Source: Actinomycetota bacterium (lineage in GTDB: Bacteria; Actinomycetota; Actinomycetes; S36-B12). From it: DNA of 35,449 nucleotides. Numbering within the stretch: the stretch's first letter is position 1; every line of letters starts with the position of its first letter. Where the stretch lies: NCBI GenBank assembly GCA_016870515.1, contig VGBL01000022.1:1-35449 (forward strand), in the 5' to 3' direction. The notes beneath the pieces are model-generated. The model saw nothing but the letters and a program-made list of their open reading frames with translations. It did no database searches and was not told the origin of the DNA. Below, in pieces: positions 26,287 through 33,288 of the stretch. The position numbers were made by a program, and so were the translations under genes.

Positions 26287-27068
26287 TGAGCCACCATGCC
26301 GCCGTCGATCACCAGGGGGTGACCAGTGATGTAGGACGCATCGTCGGACATGAGAAACGCGACCGCCGGTGCTACGTCCTCCGCAATGCCTTGGCGTCGC
26401 ATAGGAACCGAATTCTCTACGAGCCTCTCGATGTCAGTCGCAGACATGCCAGCCGCCTCGAAAATCACGTCGTTGAAACCAGTGTCGATCCAGCCAGGGC
26501 AAACACAGTTGACCCGGATTCCGTATGGGGCGAGGTCGACGGCGAGTTGTCGGGTGAGGTTGACGACCGCACCTTTGCTTGAGTCGTAAGCCACACAATT
26601 CGGCTCTCCGACGAGACCCGCGGTTGATGCAGTGTTGACGACAACGCCAGCACCGACTGCCTTCATGCCCGGCACTACAGCCCTCGTCATGAGAAGCAGG
26701 CCCCGGACGTTCACGGCGTAGGTGAGGTCCCAGTCGCTCATGGAGATAGACGTAACGGAACCCGGGATGAGCACACCGGCGTTGTTGTGCAAGAGCTCGA
26801 CGGGTCCCATCTCCACAGTGATCCGTTCGACGAGCGAGTTCACCTGTAGTTCATCGCTCACATCGCATGCATAAGCACGGGCTCTTCCACCTTCGGCAAG
26901 GATGTCCGTTGCGGTTCGCGTGGCGGCGTCTTCCTTGAGGTCGACCACAGCCACGTAGGCGCCCTCCTGGGCCAGACGCACGGAACTCGCCCGACCGATC
27001 GATCCGCCAGCGCCGGTTATGACGGCGACCTTCCCATCGAGTCGGCGGCGGTTGAATGTTTCAGCCAC
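26283..27068 (-). CDS. Short-chain dehydrogenase/reductase, SDR 2
   Basis: A 261-residue classical SDR. It shows TGAGGSIG near residue 20, VVDLKED (acidic, NAD-type), NNAGV near 95 and the catalytic YDSSK near 160, followed by NCVCPGWIDTGF. I chose GTG 27068 because GGGAG stands 8 nt upstream; TTG 27083 and GTG 27077 are in frame. The start region overlaps the DmdA-like stop by 8 nt. It resembles FabG-type 3-oxoacyl/3-hydroxyacyl dehydrogenases but the true substrate is unknown. With SDR 1 it gives the operon two separate dehydrogenases. Confidence 0.83.
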   Translation of the reverse strand: MAETFNRRRLDGKVAVITGAGGSIGRASSVRLAQEGAYVAVVDLKEDAATRTATDILAEGGRARAYACDVSDELQVNSLVERITVEMGPVELLHNNAGVLIPGSVTSISMSDWDLTYAVNVRGLLLMTRAVVPGMKAVGAGVVVNTASTAGLVGEPNCVAYDSSKGAVVNLTRQLAVDLAPYGIRVNCVCPGWIDTGFNDVIFEAAGMSATDIERLVENSVPMRRQGIAEDVAPAVAFLMSDDASYITGHPLVIDGGMVAQ

Positions 27069-28251
27069 GGTCGCCACTCCCAACGGACTGCCGCGCGGCG
27101 GACTTCTCGCTGTCCAAGAAGGGCATGGGCGTGACCACCGCTTCGCGTAGTTGTCCGTCGACTCTCACGCTCAGATGCTCGCCAACCGCGGATCTCTCGA
27201 CGCCTACGAGCGCCATGCCGATGTTCTGACCCAAGCGCGGCGAATGACAAGCGGAGGTGACCTTGCCAACGACAGCGGTCCCACTCGAGACGGGGAACGC
27301 TTCGAGCATGGTCCCATCGTTGTACGTTCCCAACGCCTCCCCATCGATGTGGAGGCCTACGAGCTTGCGGCTGACTCCCTCCGCCGAGATGGCCTGGAGC
27401 GCATCTCGACCAATGAATCCCCCTTCCTTATCCATGCTCAGCATCCAGGGGTAGCCCATACCCACCTCGAACGGGTTCGTCGTGAGGTCAATATCTGCGC
27501 CAAGCGCCAAGATTCCGGCTTCAATTCTACGCAGGTGGCACACTCCGGCCGGCTGTACGCCAAGGGGTTGGCCGGCTTCCATGACCGTCCGCCACAGCCT
27601 GGTCCCGTTCTCGGTGGCGTCAAAGAGGTAGATCTCGTAACCAAGTTCTGCGCTGTAGCCCGTCCGCGAGACCAGCACACGCATGTCTTGGAGTTCGTAC
27701 TCCTTGAAGAAGTAGTACTCCAGGTCGCGAATCGACTCGCCAAAGACACTGACCATCAGATCAAGCGACTTCGGCCCCTGGACCTGGATCGGGCCCATGT
27801 CCGGTTCGTCGATGGTCACGTTGAGACCGCTGTTCACTGCAAGTCCGCGCGCCCAGAGCAGCGCGTCGCTGTCCGCGAGGGTCAGCCAGAAGCGATTCTC
27901 CTCCAGCCGAAGAAGGACAGGGTCGTTGATGATCCCGCCATGCTGGTCTGTCAAGAAGGTGTATTTGCACTGCCCAACATCGCACCTCGAGAGGTCGCGA
28001 GTGACTAGCTTGTTGGTGAAGGTGAACGCATCAGGGCCGGAGATCTGCAGCGCTCGCTCGACTCCGACGTCGGAGATGTTCACATTCTCGAGAAGGTTCC
28101 AGTATTCCCCTACTGGGTCCCCAAAGTGCCGCGGGATGTACATGTGGTTGTACACGCTGTACATCGCAACGCCATGCTCCCTGGCGGCATAGAAGTAGGG
28201 CGACTTGCGAATGCGAGGGTAGAGAAGCATCTGTGGAGCCGTCACCCGCAT
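27061..28251 (-). CDS. DmdA/GcvT-like folate-dependent demethylase
   Basis: A 396-residue protein of the aminomethyltransferase (GcvT) fold, closest in visible motifs to DMSP demethylase DmdA. It has YSVYNHMYIPRHFG near residue 30, ISDVGVERALQISGPDAF near 59-76, TRDLSRCDVGQCKYTFL near 84 and HGGIINDPVLLRL near 103, where GcvT has 'GGI.DD'. It also has IQVQGPKSLDLMVSVFG near 155, and a C-terminal barrel with IGRDALQAI near 285. These enzymes move a methyl group from a substrate to tetrahydrofolate in the cytosol. LigM/DesA methoxy-aromatic demethylases share the fold but look less similar. The substrate is not proven. GGATGAG precedes ATG 28251. Confidence 0.8.
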   Translation of the reverse strand: MRVTAPQMLLYPRIRKSPYFYAAREHGVAMYSVYNHMYIPRHFGDPVGEYWNLLENVNISDVGVERALQISGPDAFTFTNKLVTRDLSRCDVGQCKYTFLTDQHGGIINDPVLLRLEENRFWLTLADSDALLWARGLAVNSGLNVTIDEPDMGPIQVQGPKSLDLMVSVFGESIRDLEYYFFKEYELQDMRVLVSRTGYSAELGYEIYLFDATENGTRLWRTVMEAGQPLGVQPAGVCHLRRIEAGILALGADIDLTTNPFEVGMGYPWMLSMDKEGGFIGRDALQAISAEGVSRKLVGLHIDGEALGTYNDGTMLEAFPVSSGTAVVGKVTSACHSPRLGQNIGMALVGVERSAVGEHLSVRVDGQLREAVVTPMPFLDSEKSAARQSVGSGDRG

Positions 28252-28459
28252 GTTCTCATCCGTTCTTAGGCGCTAAATTGTCAGGGTTTCGGACCGGCCG
28301 GCGGGGAAGTCGCCATCCGACCGGGAGATCTGCGCGAGTCGTAGCGTCATGAGCGCCGCCTGCTCGAGATTCATCGCGCGTTGCAGATTGTGCGAAAGAG
28401 GTAGTTCTCACGGAGCCGGAGGAGACCGGACGTATCCTCCGACATTGTCGGGGCGAGCG
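28252..28459 (-). other. Gap in operon with two mini-ORFs and a hairpin
   Basis: This 208-nt stretch separates the crotonase-like gene from the DmdA-like gene. It contains a 7-bp hairpin (28417-28423 with 28435-28441) near the crotonase stop. Two tiny frames are chained by ATGA overlaps: 28371-28463 (30 residues, beginning on the crotonase stop) and 28273-28374 (33 residues). I recognise neither; they may be remnants of one decayed gene. Confidence 0.35.
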
Positions 28460-29260
28460 TCATTTGCCCTGCCACTGCGGCGCCCTTTTCGTGAGGAACG
28501 CGTCAATACCCTCCTGCGCGTCACAAGTGACGGCGTTCTCAGCCATCGTCTTGGCCATGAGTTCGTAGGCATCCGCCTGGGGGAGTTCGATCTGCCGATA
28601 GAAGGCCTGCTTTCCAATCTTGAGCGCAAGGGGACTGCTCGACATGACCCTGGTGCACAACTCCTGAACGGCGCTTTCAAGATCTCCTTCCGGAACGGAG
28701 CGATTGATCAGGCCCCACTCGGCAGCGGTCGAAGCGTCGATGGCCTCGCCGGTGAGAAGCATTTCCATGGACCGCTTTCGGCCGATGTTCCGACTTATCG
28801 CCACCATCGGCGTGGAGCAGAACAATCCAATCTTGACGCCGGGCGTGAGAAACAAGGTGTTCTCCGCCGCGATCGCGAGGTCGCACGTGGCTACGAGCTG
28901 GCAGCCGGCCGCAGCCGCCACCCCATGCACTTGCGCAATGACCGGCTGCGGGATTCGCTGAACCGCAGCCATCATCTCGTTGCATGTGTCGAAGATCCTC
29001 TGCTGATCGTCGAGGTCGCGGTCGACCATCTCGCGCAGGTTGTGCCCCGACGAGAAGACCTTGCCGATCCCCTTGATCACCACCACACGAACTCCATGGT
29101 CATCACCGATAGCACTCAGCGTCGCGGTCACCGCCGACATGACCTCGACCGAAAGTGGATTGCGCTGATCTCCCCGATTCAGGGTCAGCGCCGCCACCCC
29201 GCCCAGGTGATCGACGATGACGGGATCCGGCTGCGGCGGGTAGGCGGATGTCCTGACCAC
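28460..29260 (-). CDS. Crotonase-fold protein (ECHDC3-like enoyl-CoA hydratase family)
   Basis: A 266-residue crotonase-family protein. It has the CoA-binding GKVFSSGHNLREM near residue 69, the oxyanion-hole region HGVAAAAGCQLVATCDLAIA near 113-132 and FLTPGVKIGLFCSTP near 136. The last two resemble the ECHDC3 branch. Both catalytic glutamates of ordinary enoyl-CoA hydratases are replaced (Q in AAGCQLV, G in TPGVKIG), so simple hydration is doubtful. It is the first gene of the operon, starting at GTG 29260 where the predicted transcript also begins. In the DMSP route the equivalent position is held by the hydratase DmdD; equivalence here is not shown. Confidence 0.82.
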   Translation of the reverse strand: MVRTSAYPPQPDPVIVDHLGGVAALTLNRGDQRNPLSVEVMSAVTATLSAIGDDHGVRVVVIKGIGKVFSSGHNLREMVDRDLDDQQRIFDTCNEMMAAVQRIPQPVIAQVHGVAAAAGCQLVATCDLAIAAENTLFLTPGVKIGLFCSTPMVAISRNIGRKRSMEMLLTGEAIDASTAAEWGLINRSVPEGDLESAVQELCTRVMSSSPLALKIGKQAFYRQIELPQADAYELMAKTMAENAVTCDAQEGIDAFLTKRAPQWQGK

Positions 29261-29266
29261 GCGAGC

Positions 29267-29294
29267 AGCATAACGATCACATTGTGCCTGTCAA
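29267..29294 (-). promoter_or_regulatory. Promoter of the demethylase operon (leaderless)
   Basis: On the minus strand a perfect -35 TTGACA (29289-29294) and a -10 TATGCT (29267-29272) are 16 nt apart. Exactly 6 nt separate the -10 from GTG 29260, so transcription should begin at the start codon. It is the strongest housekeeping-type promoter I see in the window. Confidence 0.7.
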
Positions 29295-29423
29295 CGGGCA
29301 TGTGCGATGGCCGGTGCGGCTCCGTGGTGAAGCGTGGCGGGAGCCCGCATGGGCCCCCGGCACGCGTTCTATCCCGCGGCTCCCCACGGTCGCAGGTCGT
29401 GCTGCTGAGGGATGTCGTTGCTT

Positions 29424-29440
29424 CGTCTCACGGTGAGACG
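29424..29440. promoter_or_regulatory. 17-bp perfect palindrome, candidate operator
   Basis: CGTCTCAC-G-GTGAGACG has 8-bp arms around a single base. It lies about 130 nt upstream of the operon promoter's -35, in the gap before the lipoprotein gene's end. The shape suits a dimeric regulator, but distance to the promoter is large. Confidence 0.4.
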
Positions 29441-29456
29441 GGATCTCTCACGCCCA

Positions 29457-29496
29457 GATGCGGGCTGGGCCACGGGGGTGGAGCCCTGCCCGCATC
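29457..29496 (-). terminator. Terminator hairpin after lipoprotein gene
   Basis: A perfect 9-bp stem, GATGCGGGC (29457-29465) with GCCCGCATC (29488-29496), extended inward by four more pairs after one mismatch. It starts 2 nt after the lipoprotein stop and has no T-tract, as is usual in GC-rich genomes. Confidence 0.6.
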
Positions 29497-29498
29497 GC

Positions 29499-30107
29499 TC
29501 AGGGGCGGTATTCCTTGGGGCACTCCCGACGCGGGGGAAGGCCCAGGGCCAGGCGTGAGGCCGTCGCTGCCTTAGCCAGCCTGCCACTTCCCCTCACCGT
29601 GTCTACGTCTTCCCATGCCTTCGCTTCCGCGATCGAGGCGTACCAGGCGGCCTTCTCATATGCCCCGTTGGCCACCGTGGTGATGTCCTTCCGGACATTC
29701 TCCGGCCAAACGTAGTCAGGATCGGCCAGAGCCTGCGCTGTCTCCTCGTAGGCTTTAGCCCCGCGCTGAGCGGCTTTCACTGTCTTCGGGTGCGGAGTGT
29801 CGCTGGAGCCAGAGAAGGCATCGAACTTGTCAACGGTCGCGTAGTACTTTTCGTTGGCCGCGTTGGATGCGCACACGTAGGTCAGGAACCGATCCCCGGC
29901 CTCCTCGATGGTGAGCTCCACCGGCCCCGTTGGAGTGGGCGTCGGGGTCGGAGTGGGCGTGGGTGTCGTGCTCGGTGTGGGCGTCGCACTGGGTGATGCC
30001 GAGGTCGGCAGTGGCGTCGATGACGAGCCCGCATCCGTGGCCGAGCCGGTGCAGCCGGCGAGCAGCGTGGCCGTGGCGACCCCCACCGCGAGCATCAACT
30101 TCTTCAC
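29499..30107 (-). CDS. Hypothetical lipoprotein
   Basis: A 202-residue exported lipoprotein. The signal MKKLMLAVGVATATLLAGC ends in a lipobox LLAGC, so Cys19 should be lipidated and anchored outside the membrane. Residues 20-62 are a Ser/Thr/Pro spacer including seven TP repeats, a flexible linker through the cell wall. The remaining 140 residues are helical (for example TIEEAGDRFLTYVCASNAANEKYY), with no family recognised. The start is GTG 30107 after GGGGGAC. It is probably a single-gene unit closed by its own hairpin. Confidence 0.72.
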   Translation of the reverse strand: MKKLMLAVGVATATLLAGCTGSATDAGSSSTPLPTSASPSATPTPSTTPTPTPTPTPTPTGPVELTIEEAGDRFLTYVCASNAANEKYYATVDKFDAFSGSSDTPHPKTVKAAQRGAKAYEETAQALADPDYVWPENVRKDITTVANGAYEKAAWYASIAEAKAWEDVDTVRGSGRLAKAATASRLALGLPPRRECPKEYRP

Positions 30108-30149
30108 AATGTCCCCCGTTCGTCGCGTTGCTCACCACCCTACTCGCCG

Positions 30150-30464
30150 CTACTGCCACCACGGGTCCTCCTCACCGAAAGGCGGCTCATCGTGGCGGTG
30201 CGGCACAGGATGTCCTGCGATGAGGTGCAACGCGGTGCGCAGCAGGTGAGCAACATGAGCGCTGGTAACGCACATGATGATGAGCGCTCCTCCGGCCGTG
30301 GTGATGGTCGCCGGGTACAGCGGGTCGGTGGCAAGGCGTTGGCGATGCCAGGCGAGCACGACTCGCCACCAGCGCCTGACCTCGGCGACAGCAGTGATCG
30401 CGCGGGACCTCGCGTGCCGCAGCAGGCGATGGACGGGTGAGTGAAGAGCGCGTACAGATGTCAT
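30150..30464 (-). CDS. Small single-helix membrane protein coupled to integrase remnant
   Basis: A 104-residue protein starting at ATG 30464 with a textbook ribosome site AGGAGG 5 nt upstream, placed inside the integrase remnant. The ATG overlaps the integrase stop (ATGA). The N-terminal half is Arg/His-rich (LLRHARSRAITAVAEVRRWW), followed by one helix TITTAGGALIIMCVTSAHVA. No family was recognised. Its position suggests a small gene carried by the same lost mobile element. Confidence 0.55.
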   Translation of the reverse strand: MTSVRALHSPVHRLLRHARSRAITAVAEVRRWWRVVLAWHRQRLATDPLYPATITTAGGALIIMCVTSAHVAHLLRTALHLIAGHPVPHRHDEPPFGEEDPWWQ

Positions 30465-30694
30465 GAAACCTCCTGAATCGTGGAGAGCGGATGCTTTGCT
30501 GCCAGGACGGCACCGCGGCGCTGTGCGGATACCCGCGCGGTCGCACGCAGGATGCCGTCGTAGACATTGGCGGTGATGGAGATATCGGCGTGACCGAGCC
30601 GCCGGGAGACTTCGAGCAGGCTCTCGCCCTGGCTGAGGCCGAGGATCGCCGAGACATGCCTGAGGTGATCCGGGCTCGTGCAGCGAACGTGCAA
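30461..30694 (-). pseudogene. Tyrosine integrase remnant (C-terminal)
   Basis: About 77 residues of a phage-type tyrosine recombinase remain. They include the catalytic box PDHLRHVSAILGLSQGESLL, SRRLGHADISITANVY (LGH motif and the catalytic Tyr) and the tail to EVS. The N-terminal 250 or so residues, including the first catalytic Arg, are missing. An in-frame TAG lies about 30 nt upstream of TTG 30694. Integrases of this kind commonly insert at tRNA genes, and an intact tRNA-Gly lies 100 nt upstream in the same orientation, on the expected 3' side. Confidence 0.8.
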
Positions 30695-30794
30695 CGAAAC
30701 GCGGCGTAACAGGGTCAGAAACGGCTAATGAGACCTGCCGGCACGAGGTCGTCAGAGCGCAGAAATCCCCTATGACATACAGGTTTCTAGGTGG

Positions 30795-30865
30795 AGCGGG
30801 TGACGGGAATCGAACCCGCACTGTCAGCTTGGGAAGCTGATGTTCTGCCATTGAACTACACCCGC
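30795..30865 (-). tRNA. tRNA-Gly (anticodon CCC)
   Basis: The minus strand folds into a complete cloverleaf. The acceptor stem pairs GCGGGTG with CACCCGC and the discriminator is T. The D-stem is GTTC/GAAC, the anticodon stem TCAGC/GCTGA encloses loop TTCCCAA (anticodon CCC), and the T-arm is GCGGG-TTCGATT-CCCGT. CCA is not encoded. Confidence 0.95.
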
Positions 30866-31024
30866 GCGGGAGGTCGCCCTCCGCGGGAATCGAGTATGCC
30901 ACCGCCGCCGATCCACCATGTACAGACCATGACGCCGACCGCTAGGCAGCAGCTGGCCGCGAGATCAGGGAGGCGGTGCTTGTCGGCGAGGAAGGCGGTG
31001 ATCATGACCAGTGCCGCCATGTCG

Positions 31025-31315
31025 TCAATTCCGTCTCGAGGCCCAGCTGGCGAGCATGGTCCATGCCCGGTCGAGCGGAACGGCCACGGTTGTCGCTGCA
31101 ACGTATACGACGGTCATGGCGGGTGCACCGCTGGCGACAGACCCATGCAGGACCGCGGCAAAGGCAAGCAGCGTGCCGATGACCAGGGTGACGACGACCG
31201 CGCTGACGGGCGTGAGTCCGGCGACGGCACCGATCGCGATCAGGATCGCCTCCACCGGGGCCCTGATCCCGCGACGAAGCGCTATGTGACCGGGGTCGTG
31301 GATGCGCGGCGCCAC
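31025..31315 (-). CDS. Short membrane protein, possible FUSC fragment
   Basis: A 96-residue frame from GTG 31315 with DPGHIALRRGIRAPVEAIL at the start, a pattern seen at the beginning of FUSC-family (aromatic acid exporter) proteins. Two or three hydrophobic helices follow. It stops at TGA 31025, well short of a full FUSC domain. A second short membrane-like frame (about 54 residues, from ATG 31020) follows 4 nt later and runs into the tRNA gene; the pair may be one frameshifted gene. It is divergent from the intact FUSC-like gene at 31350. Function is not claimed. Confidence 0.4.
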   Translation of the reverse strand: MAPRIHDPGHIALRRGIRAPVEAILIAIGAVAGLTPVSAVVVTLVIGTLLAFAAVLHGSVASGAPAMTVVYVAATTVAVPLDRAWTMLASWASRRN

Positions 31316-31337
31316 AGCGTGACCCTGGCGACGGCCC

Positions 31338-31343
31338 TAGGGT
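31338..31343 (+). promoter_or_regulatory. Leaderless -10 hexamer
   Basis: TAGGGT is followed by 6 nt and GTG 31350, matching the leaderless layout seen across the window. Confidence 0.5.
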
Positions 31344-31349
31344 TCTGCC

Positions 31350-32519
31350 GTGGCCAGTGGTGCACGCATCCCAGACGATGGCCGGGAGATCCTGCCGGAT
31401 TTCCGCGTCACCGACGTGCTGCAGCAGCGACCCGAGCCCTTTCGCTCACCGTGGCAGGTTGCTCGCATCGCTGTAGCCGTCACGGTGTCGTGGGCGGTCG
31501 GCTATTGGCTATCCCCGTCGTCGTTCGGCATCTTCGCGCCGCTCACCACGCTGATGGTCGTAGCTACCTCGCCGTGGAGTACCTGGGGACTATCGATTCA
31601 GCGGGTGGTCAGCAGCGGCGTCGGGGTCTTCCTCGCAACGCTGTGGGTCACGTGGGTGGGCGTCACCTGGTGGTCGGTGCTCATCGCCATGGTCGCCGCG
31701 TTGGTCTTGGCCAGTCGATTGCCGCTGTCGCTGGGCGGGCAATTCCAGATCCCGACCTCGGTGCTCTTCGTGTTTGCCCTCGGCCAGGTCACGTGGGAGC
31801 AGGCGGCCTGGCGTGTGCTCGACGTGGCCATCGGCGGTGCCGTGGGAATCCTGGCGATCTACCTGCCTCCGCCCAAGCCGCGGCCGGAGAAGTTCGAGGT
31901 CAGTCTGCAGTCATATCGCGACCACATCCTGGATCTGCTGGAGGCGATCGCTCGGGAGATCCGCGAGCAATCCGAGCCGCTCGGTGCCGACGTGCTCCAC
32001 AGTTTCGTCCAAGACAGTCGATCCCTGCGCGGGGATGCCGACGTGGCACGTCAATCGCTGGTTGCCCTCGCTGAGAGCATCACCTTGAATCCGCGGGGGC
32101 GTGGGTATCGCCCCCTCCTGGCCGAGGACGCGCTGCGGCTACGGCGATTGGCCAGTATCGGCGTCCACGTGCGCGGCATTGCGGGGGTGGTCAACAAGGA
32201 CTACGACCGACAGTGGATTTACCCCGCCCTGCAGGAGTCGACGCTCGCCGACCTCCTCGACGAACTCGCCGTGCTCGGACGCCTGGCGCTGGGGTCACCC
32301 GGCATGCCCGTGCGCCCTGAGGCACCCGAGGAGTTGTCGGTGCGGGCCGGAGCCTTCGATACGCGTCTGCGCAGTCTGGCCGATCACATCGTCAACGACA
32401 GCACGGGTGAGGTGCTGGAGTCGGTCTCGCTTCTGGGGCGACTGGAATTCGTGGCCGACCAACTCGAGGGCTTCGATCGCCTGCCCGGAGAGGCAGACGA
32501 CAGGTTCGAGGACGACTAG
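31350..32519 (+). CDS. FUSC-family membrane protein
   Basis: A 389-residue protein with an N-terminal block of about six membrane helices: FGIFAPLTTLMVVATSPWST near 70 and VVSSGVGVFLATLWVTWVGV near 92 are typical of the FUSC/ArAE half-domain. A long soluble helical region (about 190-389) follows. Relatives such as AaeB export aromatic acids, but the substrate of this single half-size protein is unknown. The soluble part is charged and coiled-coil-like (YRDHILDLLEAIAREIREQ). It ends 25 nt before the dcd start and is probably transcribed on its own. Confidence 0.75.
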   Translation: MASGARIPDDGREILPDFRVTDVLQQRPEPFRSPWQVARIAVAVTVSWAVGYWLSPSSFGIFAPLTTLMVVATSPWSTWGLSIQRVVSSGVGVFLATLWVTWVGVTWWSVLIAMVAALVLASRLPLSLGGQFQIPTSVLFVFALGQVTWEQAAWRVLDVAIGGAVGILAIYLPPPKPRPEKFEVSLQSYRDHILDLLEAIAREIREQSEPLGADVLHSFVQDSRSLRGDADVARQSLVALAESITLNPRGRGYRPLLAEDALRLRRLASIGVHVRGIAGVVNKDYDRQWIYPALQESTLADLLDELAVLGRLALGSPGMPVRPEAPEELSVRAGAFDTRLRSLADHIVNDSTGEVLESVSLLGRLEFVADQLEGFDRLPGEADDRFEDD

Positions 32520-32532
32520 CCGGGGCAGCCGA

Positions 32533-32538
32533 TAGCCT
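32533..32538 (+). promoter_or_regulatory. Leaderless -10 hexamer
   Basis: TAGCCT is followed by 6 nt and GTG 32545, so the dcd transcript should start at its own start codon. Confidence 0.55.
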
Positions 32539-32544
32539 GCGGCC

Positions 32545-33126
32545 GTGCTTCTCTCCGATCGCGACCTACGTGCCGAACTCGATGCAGGGCGAGTGGGCCT
32601 CGAGCCCTACGACCCCGCGATGATTCAGCCATCGAGCGTGGACGTGCGCCTCGACCGCTACTTCCGGGTCTTCGAGAATCATCGCTATCCCCACATCGAC
32701 CCCGCGGAAGAACAGCCAGACCTGACGGAGTTGGTCGAAACCCGACCCGACGAGGCCTTCATCCTTCATCCGGGTGAATTCGTGCTCGCCTCGACCTACG
32801 AGGTCGTCACCTTGCCCGACGACATCGCCGGACGCCTCGAAGGCAAGTCATCCCTGGGGCGACTTGGCCTGCTCACTCACTCGACGGCTGGATTCATCGA
32901 CCCTGGTTTCTCCGGCCACGTGACTCTTGAGCTGTCCAATGTCGCAACGCTCCCCATCAAGTTGTGGCCCGGCATGAAGATCGGGCAGCTTTGCCTCTTC
33001 AAGCTGTCGTCGCCGGCTGAGCATCCCTACGGGTCAAGCGTCTACGGGTCGCGCTATCAGGGTCAGCGCGGCCCCACGCCGAGTCGCTCGTTTGCCAACT
33101 TCCATCGAACGGAGCTGGGCGAGTAG
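32545..33126 (+). CDS. dcd: dCTP deaminase
   Basis: A 193-residue enzyme of thymidylate supply. It deaminates dCTP; actinobacterial members such as the M. tuberculosis protein also release pyrophosphate to give dUMP directly. It shows [12 protein letters not shown] at the start, [18 protein letters not shown] near 26-43, [15 protein letters not shown] near 95-109, [20 protein letters not shown] near 112-131 and [19 protein letters not shown] near the end. The length is normal for the trimeric family. The start is GTG 32545, consistent with the leaderless hexamer. Confidence 0.94.
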   Translation: MLLSDRDLRAELDAGRVGLEPYDPAMIQPSSVDVRLDRYFRVFENHRYPHIDPAEEQPDLTELVETRPDEAFILHPGEFVLASTYEVVTLPDDIAGRLEGKSSLGRLGLLTHSTAGFIDPGFSGHVTLELSNVATLPIKLWPGMKIGQLCLFKLSSPAEHPYGSSVYGSRYQGQRGPTPSRSFANFHRTELGE

Positions 33127-33135
33127 CCCGTTCGC

Positions 33136-33288
33136 ATGCAGGGGGACAAGGCAGCGCTCACGCTGGCGGCTCGATGCATGCAACGACGCGACGTCGACGC
33201 AGTGCCGCTTGGTATGCCGCTTGGTGGGGATGTCGTGACGGGGGCGTTTCGCGCGCTGCTCGGGGCGTCCGTGGCGCGCAGCGCCTAG
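33136..33288 (+). CDS. Possible small ORF, unrecognised
   Basis: A 50-residue frame from ATG 33136 fills most of the gap between dcd and the Fe-S oxidoreductase. It ends at TAG sharing CTAG with the opposite gene's stop. Third-position GC is about 75% by hand count, lower than its neighbours appear, and no ribosome site is seen. It may be a gene or chance; evidence is weak. Confidence 0.22.
   Translation: MQGDKAALTLAARCMQRRDVDAVPLGMPLGGDVVTGAFRALLGASVARSA

Noticed and set aside
29935-29985. GT-rich tandem repeat
   Set aside because: It encodes the Thr-Pro linker of the lipoprotein; low-complexity coding sequence, not a mobile repeat or CRISPR.
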